Shown here: positions 11,374 through 22,760 of the stretch, one piece after another
Layout of the letters: every line of letters begins with the position of its first letter
Numbering within the stretch: the stretch's first letter is position 1
Translations under genes and position numbers: made by a program
From: Sycobia sp. Sy_11
Lineage: Eukaryota > Arthropoda > Insecta > Hymenoptera > Epichrysomallidae
DNA length: 64,000 nucleotides
Reading direction: 5' to 3'
Assembly: GCA_018907035.1 (NCBI GenBank)
Contig: JACCIC010000002.1
Location: forward strand, 7,435,001 to 7,499,000
The notes under the pieces: generated by a model
Told to the model about the DNA's origin: nothing
Databases searched by the model: none
Seen by the model: the letters and a program-made list of their open reading frames with translations, nothing else

Positions 11374-12420
11374 CGAAAGATGTATTTTTATTGCTGTTTT
11401 GAAGACTGTACCATACTTCCAAATTGTAATTCCAAATTTATAAATTTATCTTATAGAAAATTATTTGCCATTGAACAATGCGTTGACCAACTTTTTTTAA
11501 TTACAAAATATTCTACTTCAAATTTTATATCTTTTTCTCGATGCAAATTATTTATTTATTTATTTAATTATCCAGGAGCACCGTCGCTCTTCGATTACGA
11601 GTATTACTACTACAGCCTTTAGACGTCCGTGCTATTTAATCTTTAATATTTATGGTTGGTGAGATTTGCAAATACTTAGTGCATCAATATGAACCTTTAG
11701 GCTGTCGGGATGACGTCATATCGCGCACAACAATTGTCGATCATGAAATCAATGGACATATTTTTTTAGGGTCTCTGATGATGAATATAATAGCAGATTA
11801 TAAAAATTCCACCTTCCGAAAGTGAGTATGATACCCTTTACCTCTCCAAATAACCCCATTTTAGCGAGGATACAAGATTGTTTTTTACACGAAAGACCTT
11901 CTATACATATTCTACTCAAAATTCTATAAGAAAATTTACACAAAATACTTACTATGTTATTGAATTTTCGACGGAATAAGGTGTTAGAGGGGGAAGGAGG
12001 ACAGTTTCTACAACCCTAGAACGTCTAGAATTAATACTTATGTATATATTTATTCGAGTCATTTTTTAATTATTTAGTACTTTACAAGAAACTTTCAATT
12101 GTTAGATTAGTTCAAAGCTCAAAATTAGACAAAAAATCTTCGATAAAGCGACCTTGTTTCGCCACCAGTGCCAAAAATTGGCTTTCCAAGCATGTTTAGT
12201 ATGAAAAGTTTTTCTCTGCAAGATTATAATCAATAATTTGTACTGTAAAATAGTCTCACACTTAGTCTGCTCGAGTATTAATATAATAAGATGATAACAT
12301 CTAAGTTAAAAAAATATACACATAGTGATAAATGTTAATATGGGAAAACATTGCATATATTATTATCCAACGTAAATTCTACTTACAAAAATCTAACAAT
12401 AAGTATATTGTAATTTCCAG
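8507..12420. other. AT-rich intergenic sequence, no gene recognised
   Basis: Only short chance ORFs. Contains an inverted copy of the 7203 repeat at about 11010-11105 and a palindromic (AT)n tract at 11316-11380 flanked by TTCGA / TCGAA. A TGACGTCA octamer lies at 11710 without gene context. Confidence 0.55.
11322..11373. repeat. (AT)n microsatellite with palindromic flanks
   Basis: About 50 bases of TA repeat with one G interruption, flanked by TTTCGA and TCGAAA, so the whole tract is a perfect potential cruciform. Confidence 0.9.
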
Positions 12421-12429
12421 AAAACACCG

Positions 12430-12615
12430 CTAGCAAGTGTAACACATACAGTCGTATCCTACACAGACGCCGGATTTTTTGCACTGTTCGCCACACGCTT
12501 CTTTCTCTGCATCATTTGTGCAGTTTGCTACACGACGAGGCTTGCATGCGGCTATAGTAAAGGATATATTAAGAGCGCACATAATCAGTAAGAAAAAGAG
12601 GACTGCTGACTTCAT
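12430..12615 (-). CDS. Secreted 8-cysteine CSab peptide, drosomycin/defensin type (paralog 2)
   Basis: A 61-residue prepeptide. Residues 1-22 are a signal peptide (MKSAVLFFLLIMCALNISFT...). The mature part starts near Ala23 with Cys at 24, 32, 41, 45, 51, 56, 58 and 61. The spacing is C-x7-C-x8-C-x3-C-x5-C-x4-C-x-C-x2-C, matching paralog 1 except for one residue in the C5-C6 loop. The C-terminus is CMCYTC in both. The start ATG 12615 lies 17 bases into exon 2, whose acceptor CTCGCAG|GAAACAGC is shared with paralog 1. The most complete locus of the set: TATA box, exon 1, donor and short intron are all visible. By family it should fold as a CSab peptide with four disulfides, secreted. An immune (antifungal-type) role is inferred, and a venom role is the alternative. 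Confidence 0.84.
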   Translation of the reverse strand: MKSAVLFFLLIMCALNISFTIAACKPRRVANCTNDAEKEACGEQCKKSGVCVGYDCMCYTC

Positions 12616-12632
12616 TTTGCTGCAGCTGTTTC

Positions 12633-12890
12633 CTGCGAGGGAAATATATAAATATTAGAAATTTTCATTTTCCTAATTTCAATTTTTTCATGTTTTTTTT
12701 TTTTGTTTATTTGTTATTTTTTGTAAAAGGATTCCGATTGACCATGAGAATTATATATTTTAGTGAAAAAATTTCTACACTGACATGAGAAATGTGCTTT
12801 ACAAAAACAATTCCATTTACCTGAAGTTAAAGGCTTTGTCAATTTCTCGATAAGCGCAAATTTAAGAATTAATAATCGTAATAGACTTAC
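12633..12890 (-). other. 5'UTR intron of paralog 2
   Basis: Donor AAAAAA|GTAAGTC at 12890 and acceptor CCCTCGCAG|G at 12633-12634, giving a 258-base intron. It is much shorter than the roughly 1.9 kb of paralog 1. Part of it (12775-12820) is matched at 23565-23610 near the dead copy. Confidence 0.7.
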
Positions 12891-12960
12891 TTTTTTATTT
12901 TATTCTCGTTCCCAAGTTAAAACAATGTTGAAATATAGTCTCGAGATGTTCTTATATACC
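12891..12960 (-). promoter_or_regulatory. TATA box and untranslated exon 1 of paralog 2
   Basis: The - strand GGTATATAAG (12951-12960) lies about 60 bases before the donor at 12890. A start about 30 bases downstream gives an exon 1 of some 35 bases. Further upstream is CGGGATATATC (about 12984-12994), which only loosely resembles a kappa-B site and is not claimed as one. Confidence 0.6.
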
Positions 12961-13099
12961 ACTGTATATGATCGGCATAGAGCTGAGATGATATATCCCG
13001 TGAAATCTGATTGTAAATTACTTGCTTAAATATATCGTATTTATCATCTTTCACGAGTAGTCGTATTTTTCCGTTTGTTATCTTTATTTTATGCCGAGC

Positions 13100-13250
13100 T
13101 TTTTTGAATTACGTATTATCATTAAAGTACACTTAAAACTGTAATAATATCAAATTATCTGTATATAAGCATATTGGTATAAGCAATACTATACCATATA
13201 GGCAAAATTACGAGGAGCGGTGCTTAAGCTCACTTATATCAATAAAAAAT
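13100..13250. repeat. Segment duplicated at 23620-23760 (upstream of paralog 2 and of the dead copy)
   Basis: ATTATCATTAAAGTACACTT and the following AATATCAAATTATC...GCTCACTTATATCA match ATTATTATCAAAGTATACTT and ACTATCAAATTTT...GCTCAATTATATCA at about 23630-23730. The two loci therefore derive from a duplication longer than the coding exon. Confidence 0.65.
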
Positions 13251-14400
13251 ACTTTCTGTTAACAAGCATTGTTGAAAATATTTCCGGCTTAATATATGAT
13301 ATTATCGTAAATCATGGTTACCTTTTATTCATGAAACAAAATTGGCTGATGTGCATACAGTCGAATTTAAGTATTTTATATATATATACTGTTCTAATGC
13401 ATAGTTTACTATTGAATCGAGCAATCAATAAATGTAAATATATCCCTTACTGCACGATATAAATGTTAAAACATTGTGCAATACTGCATAATTTAGAAAA
13501 ATCATGCATAGTATTCTTCCCAAAGTTTTCATCTAATATTTGAAAAGTCACAAAGTTAATGTGCTTCCCCTTTTATTGGTATTTATTAATATGCTCTTAT
13601 TATTTAAGTAGATCAATTGATCTATGATGTTGCAGATTATCCTTTAATTTTTCAAATTTTTATGACGCTCAGTATTAGGAATTCGAAAAAGAAATACATT
13701 CTCAAGTTGACTTCAATAGCTATAAATGGCAAGTAGTATTAATCTATTCAGATTTAGATTCTACAAAAGTATAAAATAATTTAAATATGGTGTATTGGAC
13801 ATACTAGTCATTTAAAAGTTTTTCTCTATTATGTATTGTATATTATAAAAATGAAATTTTTTCTCATTTAAATTTCACGTAAATATTCTTCATTCTCAAA
13901 AAAAAAATTTATAGCTTAAGATAGTAATAAAATTACATTTCAGGATTATATTTATTTGTTTTTAATTAAAATAAAAGAAAGTATTGGAATCAATTTTTTA
14001 ATAGTCAAGCATATGTAAAGATATATGAGTATCAATTCGTGTAGGTTTTAAAATTATTACTTATTATTATTCAATAAAAAAGTTCCTTATTTAAAGCGTG
14101 CCTATGCACTCACTTATTTATAACGTGGGTATACGGTACTATGAAATTATAATTTATAAATTATTTTGACATGTGCTTGCGGACCCGTCTTTGAAAAGTT
14201 TGTGGTAATTAAAATGGTTAATAAATATTGAGGAATAGTATCTTTTCCAGAACAGCACGCAAAAGAAACTATAGTTCCTAGTCCATCGAATGAATTAAAA
14301 TCAATGAATTGTAAATTGAATATTTACGCATGTTTGTGAAAACACATTCAACAATTTAATATATATTTTTTTTTCAAAGAAACCTAAATCTACTAAAACA

Positions 14401-14951
14401 CCATCAAAATGTTTTACTTTAATCGTCTTATGTCGACTATATTTGGATAAATTAATAAATATTTTTCTTGCTCCTACAGTCCAATTAAATAAATTAAAAT
14501 TAATAATAACATAATAATATCAATATGTATTTTTTATATCAATTATAATACTTATATATCAATATTAATACATATCAATATACAATTAACTGGAAATTCT
14601 AATGACAGTTAGACTGTCCTTGTTTAAAATCAACCCCGTAGACTAATCTGAAATAAAAATATATTAGCCGAAAAAAGTTCTTTATTAGTAAAGTGCAAAC
14701 CGACTGTCCCCACCACCTTTACCTAACTAAAGATTTGATGCAGTTGTCCAACGTTTCGCTACGGTTCCTCTATTACGGGGATGATTTTAAACAAGGACAG
14801 TCTGACTGTCATTATAATTTTGAATTAATTGTATATCGATATGTATTAATATTGATATAAATAAATATTGATATTTTTATGTATTAATTTTAATTTATTT
14901 AATTGTACTGTAACACCAATAGAAATATTTATTAATTTAACCATCAAAATG
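14401..14951. mobile_element. Foldback repeat element with GACAGTCAGACTGTCC core, flanked by 12-bp direct repeat
   Basis: The inner arms TAATGACAGTTAGACTGTCC (14600) and GGACAGTCTGACTGTCATTA (about 14797-14816) are inverted copies, continuing inward to CCCCGTA / TACGGGG. Outer arms (AATTAATAAATATTT...CAGTCCAATTAAATAAATT on the left, AATTTATTTAATTGTACTG on the right) are also inverted copies. CCATCAAAATGT stands at 14401-14412 and again at 14941-14952, and could be a target-site duplication, although the right end lacks about 35 bases present at the left. There is no coding capacity. Related copies are at 2288-2760, 7565-7612 and 24630-24740. Confidence 0.65.
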
Positions 14952-16812
14952 TATTTGGAGTCAACACATAGTAGATGCATAGCTTATAATTCGGTTACAT
15001 AAAATTATTAGAATTACATATTGGTCCTTATTAATAGTATAACACCAATGTCTTTAGACTTCCTACCTATGAATACGTAATTGCTCTAAGATTTCAAACT
15101 TTTATCACTAAGTACAGTTAAATTACGGAATAAAAAAGCTGACTTCAGTAATGTTTGTTGCCATAAACATTTTTAAATATGCATCAATTTTTAACATATA
15201 TTTAGTTATATTGTTTGTTAGAAAATTAGTTATTCTCACTAAATAAATTTACATATTTTTTTAAAATTTTTGTATTTTAGTATCTTTTGCTTGATGTAAT
15301 CTATCACTTCTAAGATCACTGTGATCTTTGCTTAAGACCCAATAACATTAATATTTGAAAAATCATCACTACTCAGATCCGAAATTATATTTTGCTAACA
15401 TTACAATAACTTTCTCACATAAATTTTCAATATTCTCACAAGATTCTGTTACTAGTGATTTAATGGAAAGTATAATTTATTGAAACTGAAAACTGGTTTT
15501 TAACTGATTTCAAAATCATTTCAAATAATTTTCATAAATGATTTCAATTATGAGAAGTGATTTAAGCTGATTTTAAACGGTTTTCAAATGACTCGTGTAA
15601 GAGAGTCCAATGATTTCACAGAGTGAACAGGTCCTCAGTATAATTTTATCTGGGTAGTTATTTTGGAAATAAAAAATGAAATAATTTAGTATGTACAATT
15701 CCCTTGTTAGCCGGGTCTGGAAGTACATGTCAAAATAATGTTTAAATTGTTCTTAAAGTGCATTTTTAATTCATTAGTGATTCTAAGTTGCATCGATTAT
15801 ATATTATAACGTATCGTAATCATAATTATAATAATTTATAAAGACAAAGCGTGTTTTTGTTTGTACATGCTAAAAAAAATTTAGGAATTCGATTGCTCCG
15901 AAATTCGACATATCTAAAAATACAAGTTATTAAGTTATATGTCAAATATGATTATATAGGATGACCCAAAAATATGAAGAATATTCAAGTAATTTTTGCA
16001 AAAAATTTATAGTCTATAATTAATCAGTTTTACTAGGTCTATTCAATTCTTAAGCATTGATTACATGTTAACAATGGCCATTAAGAATATTTCAATGTTA
16101 AGTTAATTTCTTTCATCACGATCTTAGATTTTATTACAATTTGATTATTTTAGTTATATATTTTGAATGAATTGCTTGGTTTCATTTTTTTACTTTTTAT
16201 ATAAATTAAGAAAATGTATAATATATTATATTTTAGATTATAATATATGTATTTAAGTATGTATTTCATGACAAAAACCATAAAAAATTCCTTCGAACGT
16301 ATCTCGGCAAATTTTAAAATTTCAAAAAAATATTTTACACAAAATTGGTAAATTTCATTCAAATACATAATTTTTATTGGATACTTTGAATTTTTTGTTA
16401 TTTTCTGAGATAAATTTGAAAACCCACAATTTTTATGGATTTTTGATGGATTCGGATATAATGTTCAAGTGCTGGAATAAATGTTCAAGTTTCGTTTAAA
16501 ACCATTACGATATTCGTAATCAACGTGCCAAAAACATAAATAAAAGTATGTAAATATTCATAAAAGTAGGGCGAAGTGACTATCTCGGGACTAACTGAAT
16601 ACAGCTACAGCACTGATGGGATAGAATTATTCATTTTTTCTTCAGAAATTTTATCACAGTAAAATTATCTTTAGAAATATAAATTTATATACAGAGTATT
16701 TTTTACATAAATATTATTTAACTGTTTAATAAATTGATTAGATTACTATCTTGGGTGAAGTTAGCAAAATTATAGATACAATTTGCATTATTTATAAAAA
16801 TTACATATTTTA

Positions 16813-16815
<3 letters not shown>

Positions 16816-16861
<46 letters not shown>
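16816..16861. repeat. (AT)n microsatellite
   Basis: About 45 uninterrupted bases of AT repeat. Confidence 0.9.
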
Positions 16862-16864
<3 letters not shown>

Positions 16865-17949
16865 CATGAAAATTCACTTTTTTGATGAGAAAATCCAATA
16901 TAGATTTTTTCTTTCGCTCGTGTATAGATGTGCGCATAGGTGTGTGTAGAGAAACTGTTTTTAATATTATACCAGATTTATACTACTGTTGATAAACACC
17001 AAAAGTAGAAATGCCAATATTCTTTAATAAAAGCAGACTTTTAAATATAGGTATTATTTTTTTAAATGAAATTCGTAAAATATTTAATCAATATTTAGGT
17101 ATAGAAGGTTTCAATGCTTTTAATCAGTAGCATACAATTTTAAAATAGAGATTAATTTTTTTGAAAATAATAAATATTTTATGTATCATATATTATACAT
17201 TCAAAAAACAAAAAATGTATTGATATAATCAAATCATTCAATATAAAAATTGATCAATGAAGAAAATAAATATTTTATTAAATACCAATAGATTTACTCC
17301 AAAAAAAATATTTAATTGATTCAAGTACGTTGTTTTTCGAACCCATAAACAATACATTAAATAGAATAAAATTTTTAATAAATAAATACATTTTAATGAA
17401 TCAATGAACCTTTTAAGGATTTTAAGAAAAATTTTACACAGTATACCCAGTATTTTATACAAAAAATTTTTATATATTAATAATGATCATCTAAAAAACA
17501 TAAAATGTATTTATAATAAATTTGAAGCCATTGAAGTATTTATATTTTATTTTTTATTAGGATATTCGACAATTCTTCGGTGGTTAATCATTAATTAAAA
17601 TAATTTTTTGCTTCTATCTAAAAGTGTATCATACGTGCGGGCGTACGTGCAGATGTACGTGCACACGTGGGTGCTTCTGTTGATTTTGAAAATTTGAAAC
17701 AGTGATACACACACACAGACACATATATAAATTTTTAAAAATGGGATGTTCTAAAACTCATTAAATATATTTATTTAGATTATACAAAACTAGAAGGAGA
17801 GAAACGTACGTGAAGAGTATTGTTGACAGAGTAGATAAATAAATTAGAATAATTTAGGACTATGAAAGTATGGGAGTGTTTATTGCATTTGCTTAACAAA
17901 GTTGTATGTGTGTGTTGAGTATCATGATCATCAACCCACAACACAAATT

Positions 17950-17986
17950 CCACAAACTCTCTCTCTCACACACACACACGCACGCG

Positions 17987-18023
<37 letters not shown>
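17950..18023. repeat. (CT)n-(CA)n-(CG)n compound microsatellite
   Basis: CTCTCTCTC passes into CACACACAC, a CGCGCGCGCG core, then (CA)n again. Confidence 0.9.
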
Positions 18024-18024
<1 letters not shown>

Positions 18025-18641
18025 ATTTCATAAAAAATTAATTCTTTAATCTGGCTCTGTTAAATATCTAGACCCGCACATTTACTGCACAGTTGAGAAT
18101 TGAAAACCTTGTTAAATTTTACATTAAAATAATAGAAAAAGTACAGTCTAAAATATGTACAGAATTTCCAAGAATTAATAAAGCGCCATTTTATAAAAAT
18201 TAAAATTTTGTATTGTGTCTTAAGATGTTTTTAATCATTTTCCACTCGAAATAGTATTTAAAGACAAGAATGGATTACAAATAAGAAGGATATCTTTATT
18301 GAAATGTCAATTGAAAATAATGTTTATTAAATTTTTCAATGCGAGTTTAAATATGCTTAAAATATATTTTTCAATGAATTTAAATTTCGAATGAATATTT
18401 GATTTTATATTCGAGGACGTGCGCGCGTTTCTCTTCTTGCGAAGGACCGACACAGGGAAGCCAAAAAGCCAGATCATTCGTCTGCTTTATTAGAGGCCGG
18501 AAACCGTTGAATCTGCCACTCATAGCGGTAAAATTCCACGAAAAACCATTTGGACAAAATAGAGGACAGAACCTTTTCCAAAAATAAGAATTTAGAATGA
18601 TTATTATTTAATTACGTATTTATTTACGCGTTCTTATTACG

Positions 18642-18642
<1 letters not shown>

Positions 18643-18737
<95 letters not shown>
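18643..18737. repeat. Double (AT)n microsatellite
   Basis: Two AT tracts of about 40 and 47 bases separated by AATATAC. Confidence 0.9.
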
Positions 18738-18739
<2 letters not shown>

Positions 18740-21700
18740 AATAATAAATAGAGCTAATTTAGTTTTTTCTTTTAACAAAAATAACGCACCATCTCGCTAA
18801 AACTCGCCTAGGTGCCTTTATTCTTACATATTAAAAGTAATATTTGAGATTCAAAATTCTTAAAGAATCCGTCAGTAACATACTGGATATATTGTTAGTT
18901 TAGTAATTATATTTTGTATGGTTATGCACGGCACTGTGAATTTCAAGACTTAATACGTCTCATCTTGAACCTAAAGCAATAATCAATCAAGCCCACCTCG
19001 TAATATTATCAGAAAATGTTATTATCACTAAGTTTTTACTGTTTCAATTAAAAAGAATGTTTTTTTTTTGTTTTATTTATTTGTTTCATCAATTAATCTA
19101 AATTTGACTCACCTGTTCCGAAAAAGTAAACAGAATTATTTCTTATTCGATAACGAACAATTTTGTGTATTGTAAAATTCGATTACCTTTATTGGTTCAC
19201 GAGAGATAAGCTTCGAAGCACGCTATCGCTGGTTACCATGTTAAGCGCCCATCATGCTGTCCCTGTCTAATATTGCGCTTCGCCTGAAAATGAGCGATCG
19301 TGCGCTTCAGAACTTATTTTTCACACTTTAAAGATTATTTCTCGCATACCAATGATGGTACGCGAACTTTAAGACACAAATAATTGTTCGTTATTGTTTG
19401 AAAAAGTGCAAAGCAGCTTCCTCTTTATGATTAAATTATTCTTGTCTGCAATGGCCAATGGGATGTCTAAATGTGAAATGAGAGCACTAAGATGGCTTGG
19501 GAAATAAAATGCCGAACACGGCTGGAGTACCAAGATGAAAAGGTCTAATGAAAATGAATAGGCTAAGAAATATAATTTGTGCAGACTCGAAATTACACTT
19601 TTAACGAATTAAAAGTGCTTCTACGGTTTGCAAAGTCGCGCGTGAGAGACCAAGGAAAAGTTTAAAATTTATCCTTATGAGTATATGATGAAGGTGCGTG
19701 TGGATATATTCAGATAAAAATGAGAAATAGTGAAGTTATTATTAACTAGAGTAGACGCACACACTAGTGAAACTGAAAAATTAACGCTGTAAACGACTCT
19801 AATAAAAAAAGCGCTGGTGCCAACGAACCAACCACGCAGCCTGTACTTAAGCGCTAATGATGGATACTCGAGTTGCATGTGTAAAAAATAGGGGATTGCG
19901 GCCTACCGACTGACGGCCGTGCTAATATACCGAATGTACGTTTAACCGTGGCAACTGCATATGAGTACAACCTAAACATTTCTTCAACTGCATTGATTTT
20001 AGTTGCCTGAATAGAAACTAATAGTATTTATCAGTTTTTCGAAAAGTTACGAAACAATAATTCTGTGAACTTTTTTCGTTCTACTTTGAAATAAAGAGGG
20101 TCCCATTTCAGCTATAAAGAAATAAAAAGTTCTTTTTTTGATAATTTTTCTAATTTAAACAGTTAAAACTAACTGTTTATAACGGTTTATGCTAATATTG
20201 CGGCATAAACTCGATTGATTATTGCTTTGGCTTCAAAATCAGACATACTAAGTTCAGAAATTAGCAGCAGAACTGAAGTTGGAAAAAATAAATAGTGAGC
20301 ACGGATCGGCATCGTGCGTAAAGATGATAAATGGTTACTAAATTAATAATATTATCTTGACATCTAATAAAAATTTTTTAATTCTTCAAAAATTAGCTCA
20401 TTCATAGGAAAAAAATAACATAAAAGGACAGGTCTAAAATGCGATTCTTGTTCGAGATTCCGTGTCCACAGTTTTTTAAAAATTTAATTTTTTAATAAAA
20501 TTTTAAAAACAATTATACGTAAAAACACCCTAATTTGGTTGATCAGCGCATGAAAGTGGTCGTAGTAAACTTGATTGACTGACTGGACTTTCATTGGCTA
20601 CGAAAATTCCATGGCACTTAGACTACAAATCGTGCGAGGATTTACTTACTGAATAAAGAAATATTCTGAGCAATTCATAGAAATAAACCGAATGCTTTAT
20701 GATTCTTTCTTCTAAAATATTTTATACATTTTTCTTTATTATTTTATTTTAATGTGATAGCACAATTATTGTATTACGCACAAAATTATTTTATTAAAAA
20801 AGTGATTGTTTAAAAAAAATTGTCTTGTCTAGTGAATCTGGAACGTCTTCAAAATAAATAAATTAAAATCTTTAAAATAAATAAATTATTTAAGAAAGAA
20901 CGTATTTCATTCAGTCTGACTTAATTGCCATGTTAGTCTTTAATAGGCTCGCTAATATTAGTAAAAGATTGTAAAAAAATTTAAACTAATGCGCAGATAG
21001 AGATTCAAAATTTCATTCTTAGTTACATACTATGTACGTTTTTTATAGATTATAAACAGATCCTCAGCATTAGAACTACATTAGAGATAATATGTAGAGA
21101 TTTTCGATTCTATGCATAAATAAGATAATGCAATCTTTAAGTGACTATATTCGACCAACTGTTGCACCAAAGTGCTAATGCTAAGTTACCAATTTATACG
21201 TCAGCATAAATTTGTACGTATTTGTCTTTGTGATACGCTATTACGTCAATAGAGCCGTGCAATTCTGGAGAATGCAACGCTGATGTTTTACTTGCGAACG
21301 GAAACAGAGGCCGAATATATACAAATCGCAAGCCGTACAAATTTGTTCAACAAGTATAATATATTTGGACTACTTATATAATATTTTATTCTCTGGTGAT
21401 ATAGAATTTCTTTCAAAGCACTTTATAAATTTAGTTGATATTTTTACTGCTGATTTACATTATACAAGTAGAATTTCACATCACCAAAGAGTAAAATACC
21501 GTCGTATGAACAAAGTCCTTAATTCATATGAGAATTAAAATGAAACTATGACAATCAGATGATGAACAAAGGTTGGTACAGAGGACAATCAGTAAGAGGA
21601 AGGGAGATTTATTTTTTTTTTTTAAATCCAATAGATATCTACGAAGAGTAAATCTTCTCTTATTTGCACGAGAATTACTAAACGCATGGGATAATTGGAA

Positions 21701-22011
21701 ATGGCAGTAACGATATCCCATTTTCTTAAATATTAGTTAGATAAAAGTAATCAGAAGAAAACCTCTTAATAATCGTAATTTATTAATACACTCTCTGTCG
21801 ATACATGAGATGTCGTTTATAAAACATACTAAAACTTTAAAATAGCCTCTCGTTTATTGTTCTCGAGTATTTGTATATCCAAATTTGAATTTAAACATCT
21901 GAGATTTAAAAATAAACATATATTGATAAATTTTAATATGAAAAAACTGTTAATATTTTATTATTCAATTTACATTCTATTCAATAGCAACTACATTGAA
22001 CTTTCCATGAA

Positions 22012-22690
22012 TCACTCCCAGCACCTATAACATATACAACTAAACCTCCCTTCACAGACAGTTAATTTATTGCACAGATTTCCACATGCTACCATCTCTT
22101 TATCATCCCTGCAGAATCCTACACTATTTACTACTATGTTCAAATATGAGCAAGATTTTATTTATAACTTTTGAACTCTTTATTTATTCTTCTAAATCTA
22201 ATTTATCCCCATCAAAATACCCCCCTCCCGGATGCAATAAAACTGTGCCAACGCTTTTTTTAATTTTCAAAGCATTATTTATACTCGTATTCCGAAATGG
22301 CCATGAGTTCCTTCTTCGATTCGGTTATTTATCCGGTATCAGTTATATATTCGGTATTAGTTATTTCTTCAATCGAATCAAAACCGTCTCCCCGAAGTGG
22401 TCTTTTGAGTTTGCCGAACAGCCATAAGTCTCACGGTGCTAAATCAGTTGAGCACGATGGTTGCGGAACGATATTGGTTGAATTTTTGACAAAATGCTCA
22501 CGTAAAATCATTGCAGTGTGAGCTGGTGCATTATCGTGACGCAAAAACCAACAGTTGTGTTTTCATAAATTTGGCCTTTTGAGACGAATGGCTTCACGCA
22601 AACGACGCATAACACTCAAATAATATTCTTTATTAACTGTTTGATTGGTTGGAATTAATTCATAACACTTCATTTTACTGCTACTATTTG
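22012..22690 (-). pseudogene. CSab peptide pseudogene (paralog 4), split by a mariner fragment
   Basis: The - strand carries the exon-2 acceptor (CTACGCAG at 22691-22698), the short 5'UTR and ATG-AAG at 22668-22673. Mariner transposase sequence follows immediately in place of the signal peptide. The mature domain resumes at about 22130 with V-G-F-C-R-D-D and continues as C-x8-C-x3-C-x5-C-x5-C-x-C-x2-C, ending C-W-E-stop at 22012. Cys2 to Cys8 are kept. Cys1 and the secretion signal are gone. About 275 bases corresponding to the promoter, exon 1 and donor of paralog 2 are also missing upstream (around 23615). Two independent lesions make this a dead copy. The intron sequence next to the acceptor still resembles paralog 1. 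Confidence 0.8.
22131..22667 (-). mobile_element. Mariner transposon fragment (C-terminal half of transposase plus 3' end), degenerate
   Basis: The - strand reads C-Y-E-L-I-P-T-N-Q-T-V-N-K-E-Y-Y, then VMRRLREAIRLKRPNL, a stop, and RHDNAPAHTAMILREHFVKN (the mariner H-D-N-A-P-A-H-T motif carrying the second catalytic Asp), then DLAP-stop-DLWLFGKLKRPL, where mariners have D-L-A-P-C-D-x-x-L-F. It ends KKRWHSFIASGRGYFDGDK. At least five in-frame stops are present. The N-terminal half (DNA-binding domain, first catalytic Asp) and 5' terminal repeat are absent, so it is non-autonomous and immobile. The sequence after the ORF, ending TTTGAACATAG, looks like a mariner 3' end. It sits inside the CSab peptide copy. 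Confidence 0.88.
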
Positions 22691-22760
22691 CTGCGTAGAA
22701 AATATATAAACAAGAAATAAAACATTCATCATAGGCTGTATTGGTACAATGAATAAGCAT

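Larger units (their letters stand above)
14953..21990. other. AT-rich intergenic sequence, no gene recognised
   Basis: Short chance ORFs only. Holds microsatellites at 16816-16861, 17967-18023 and 18643-18737. A less AT-rich island at 18410-18590 is open in more than one frame but matches nothing I know. Region 19200-19320 is also locally GC-richer, without a recognisable gene. Confidence 0.5.

Noticed and set aside
12984..12994. Possible kappa-B site upstream of paralog 2
   Set aside because: CGGGATATATC lacks the CC end of the consensus, and no matching site is found before paralog 1.
18399..18590. GC-richer island open in several frames
   Set aside because: It may be a piece of an unknown repeat or an exon, but no motif was recognised and neither strand is favoured.
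22086..22427. 113-codon + strand open frame
   Set aside because: It is antisense to the mariner transposase fragment, whose - strand reading has recognisable motifs.
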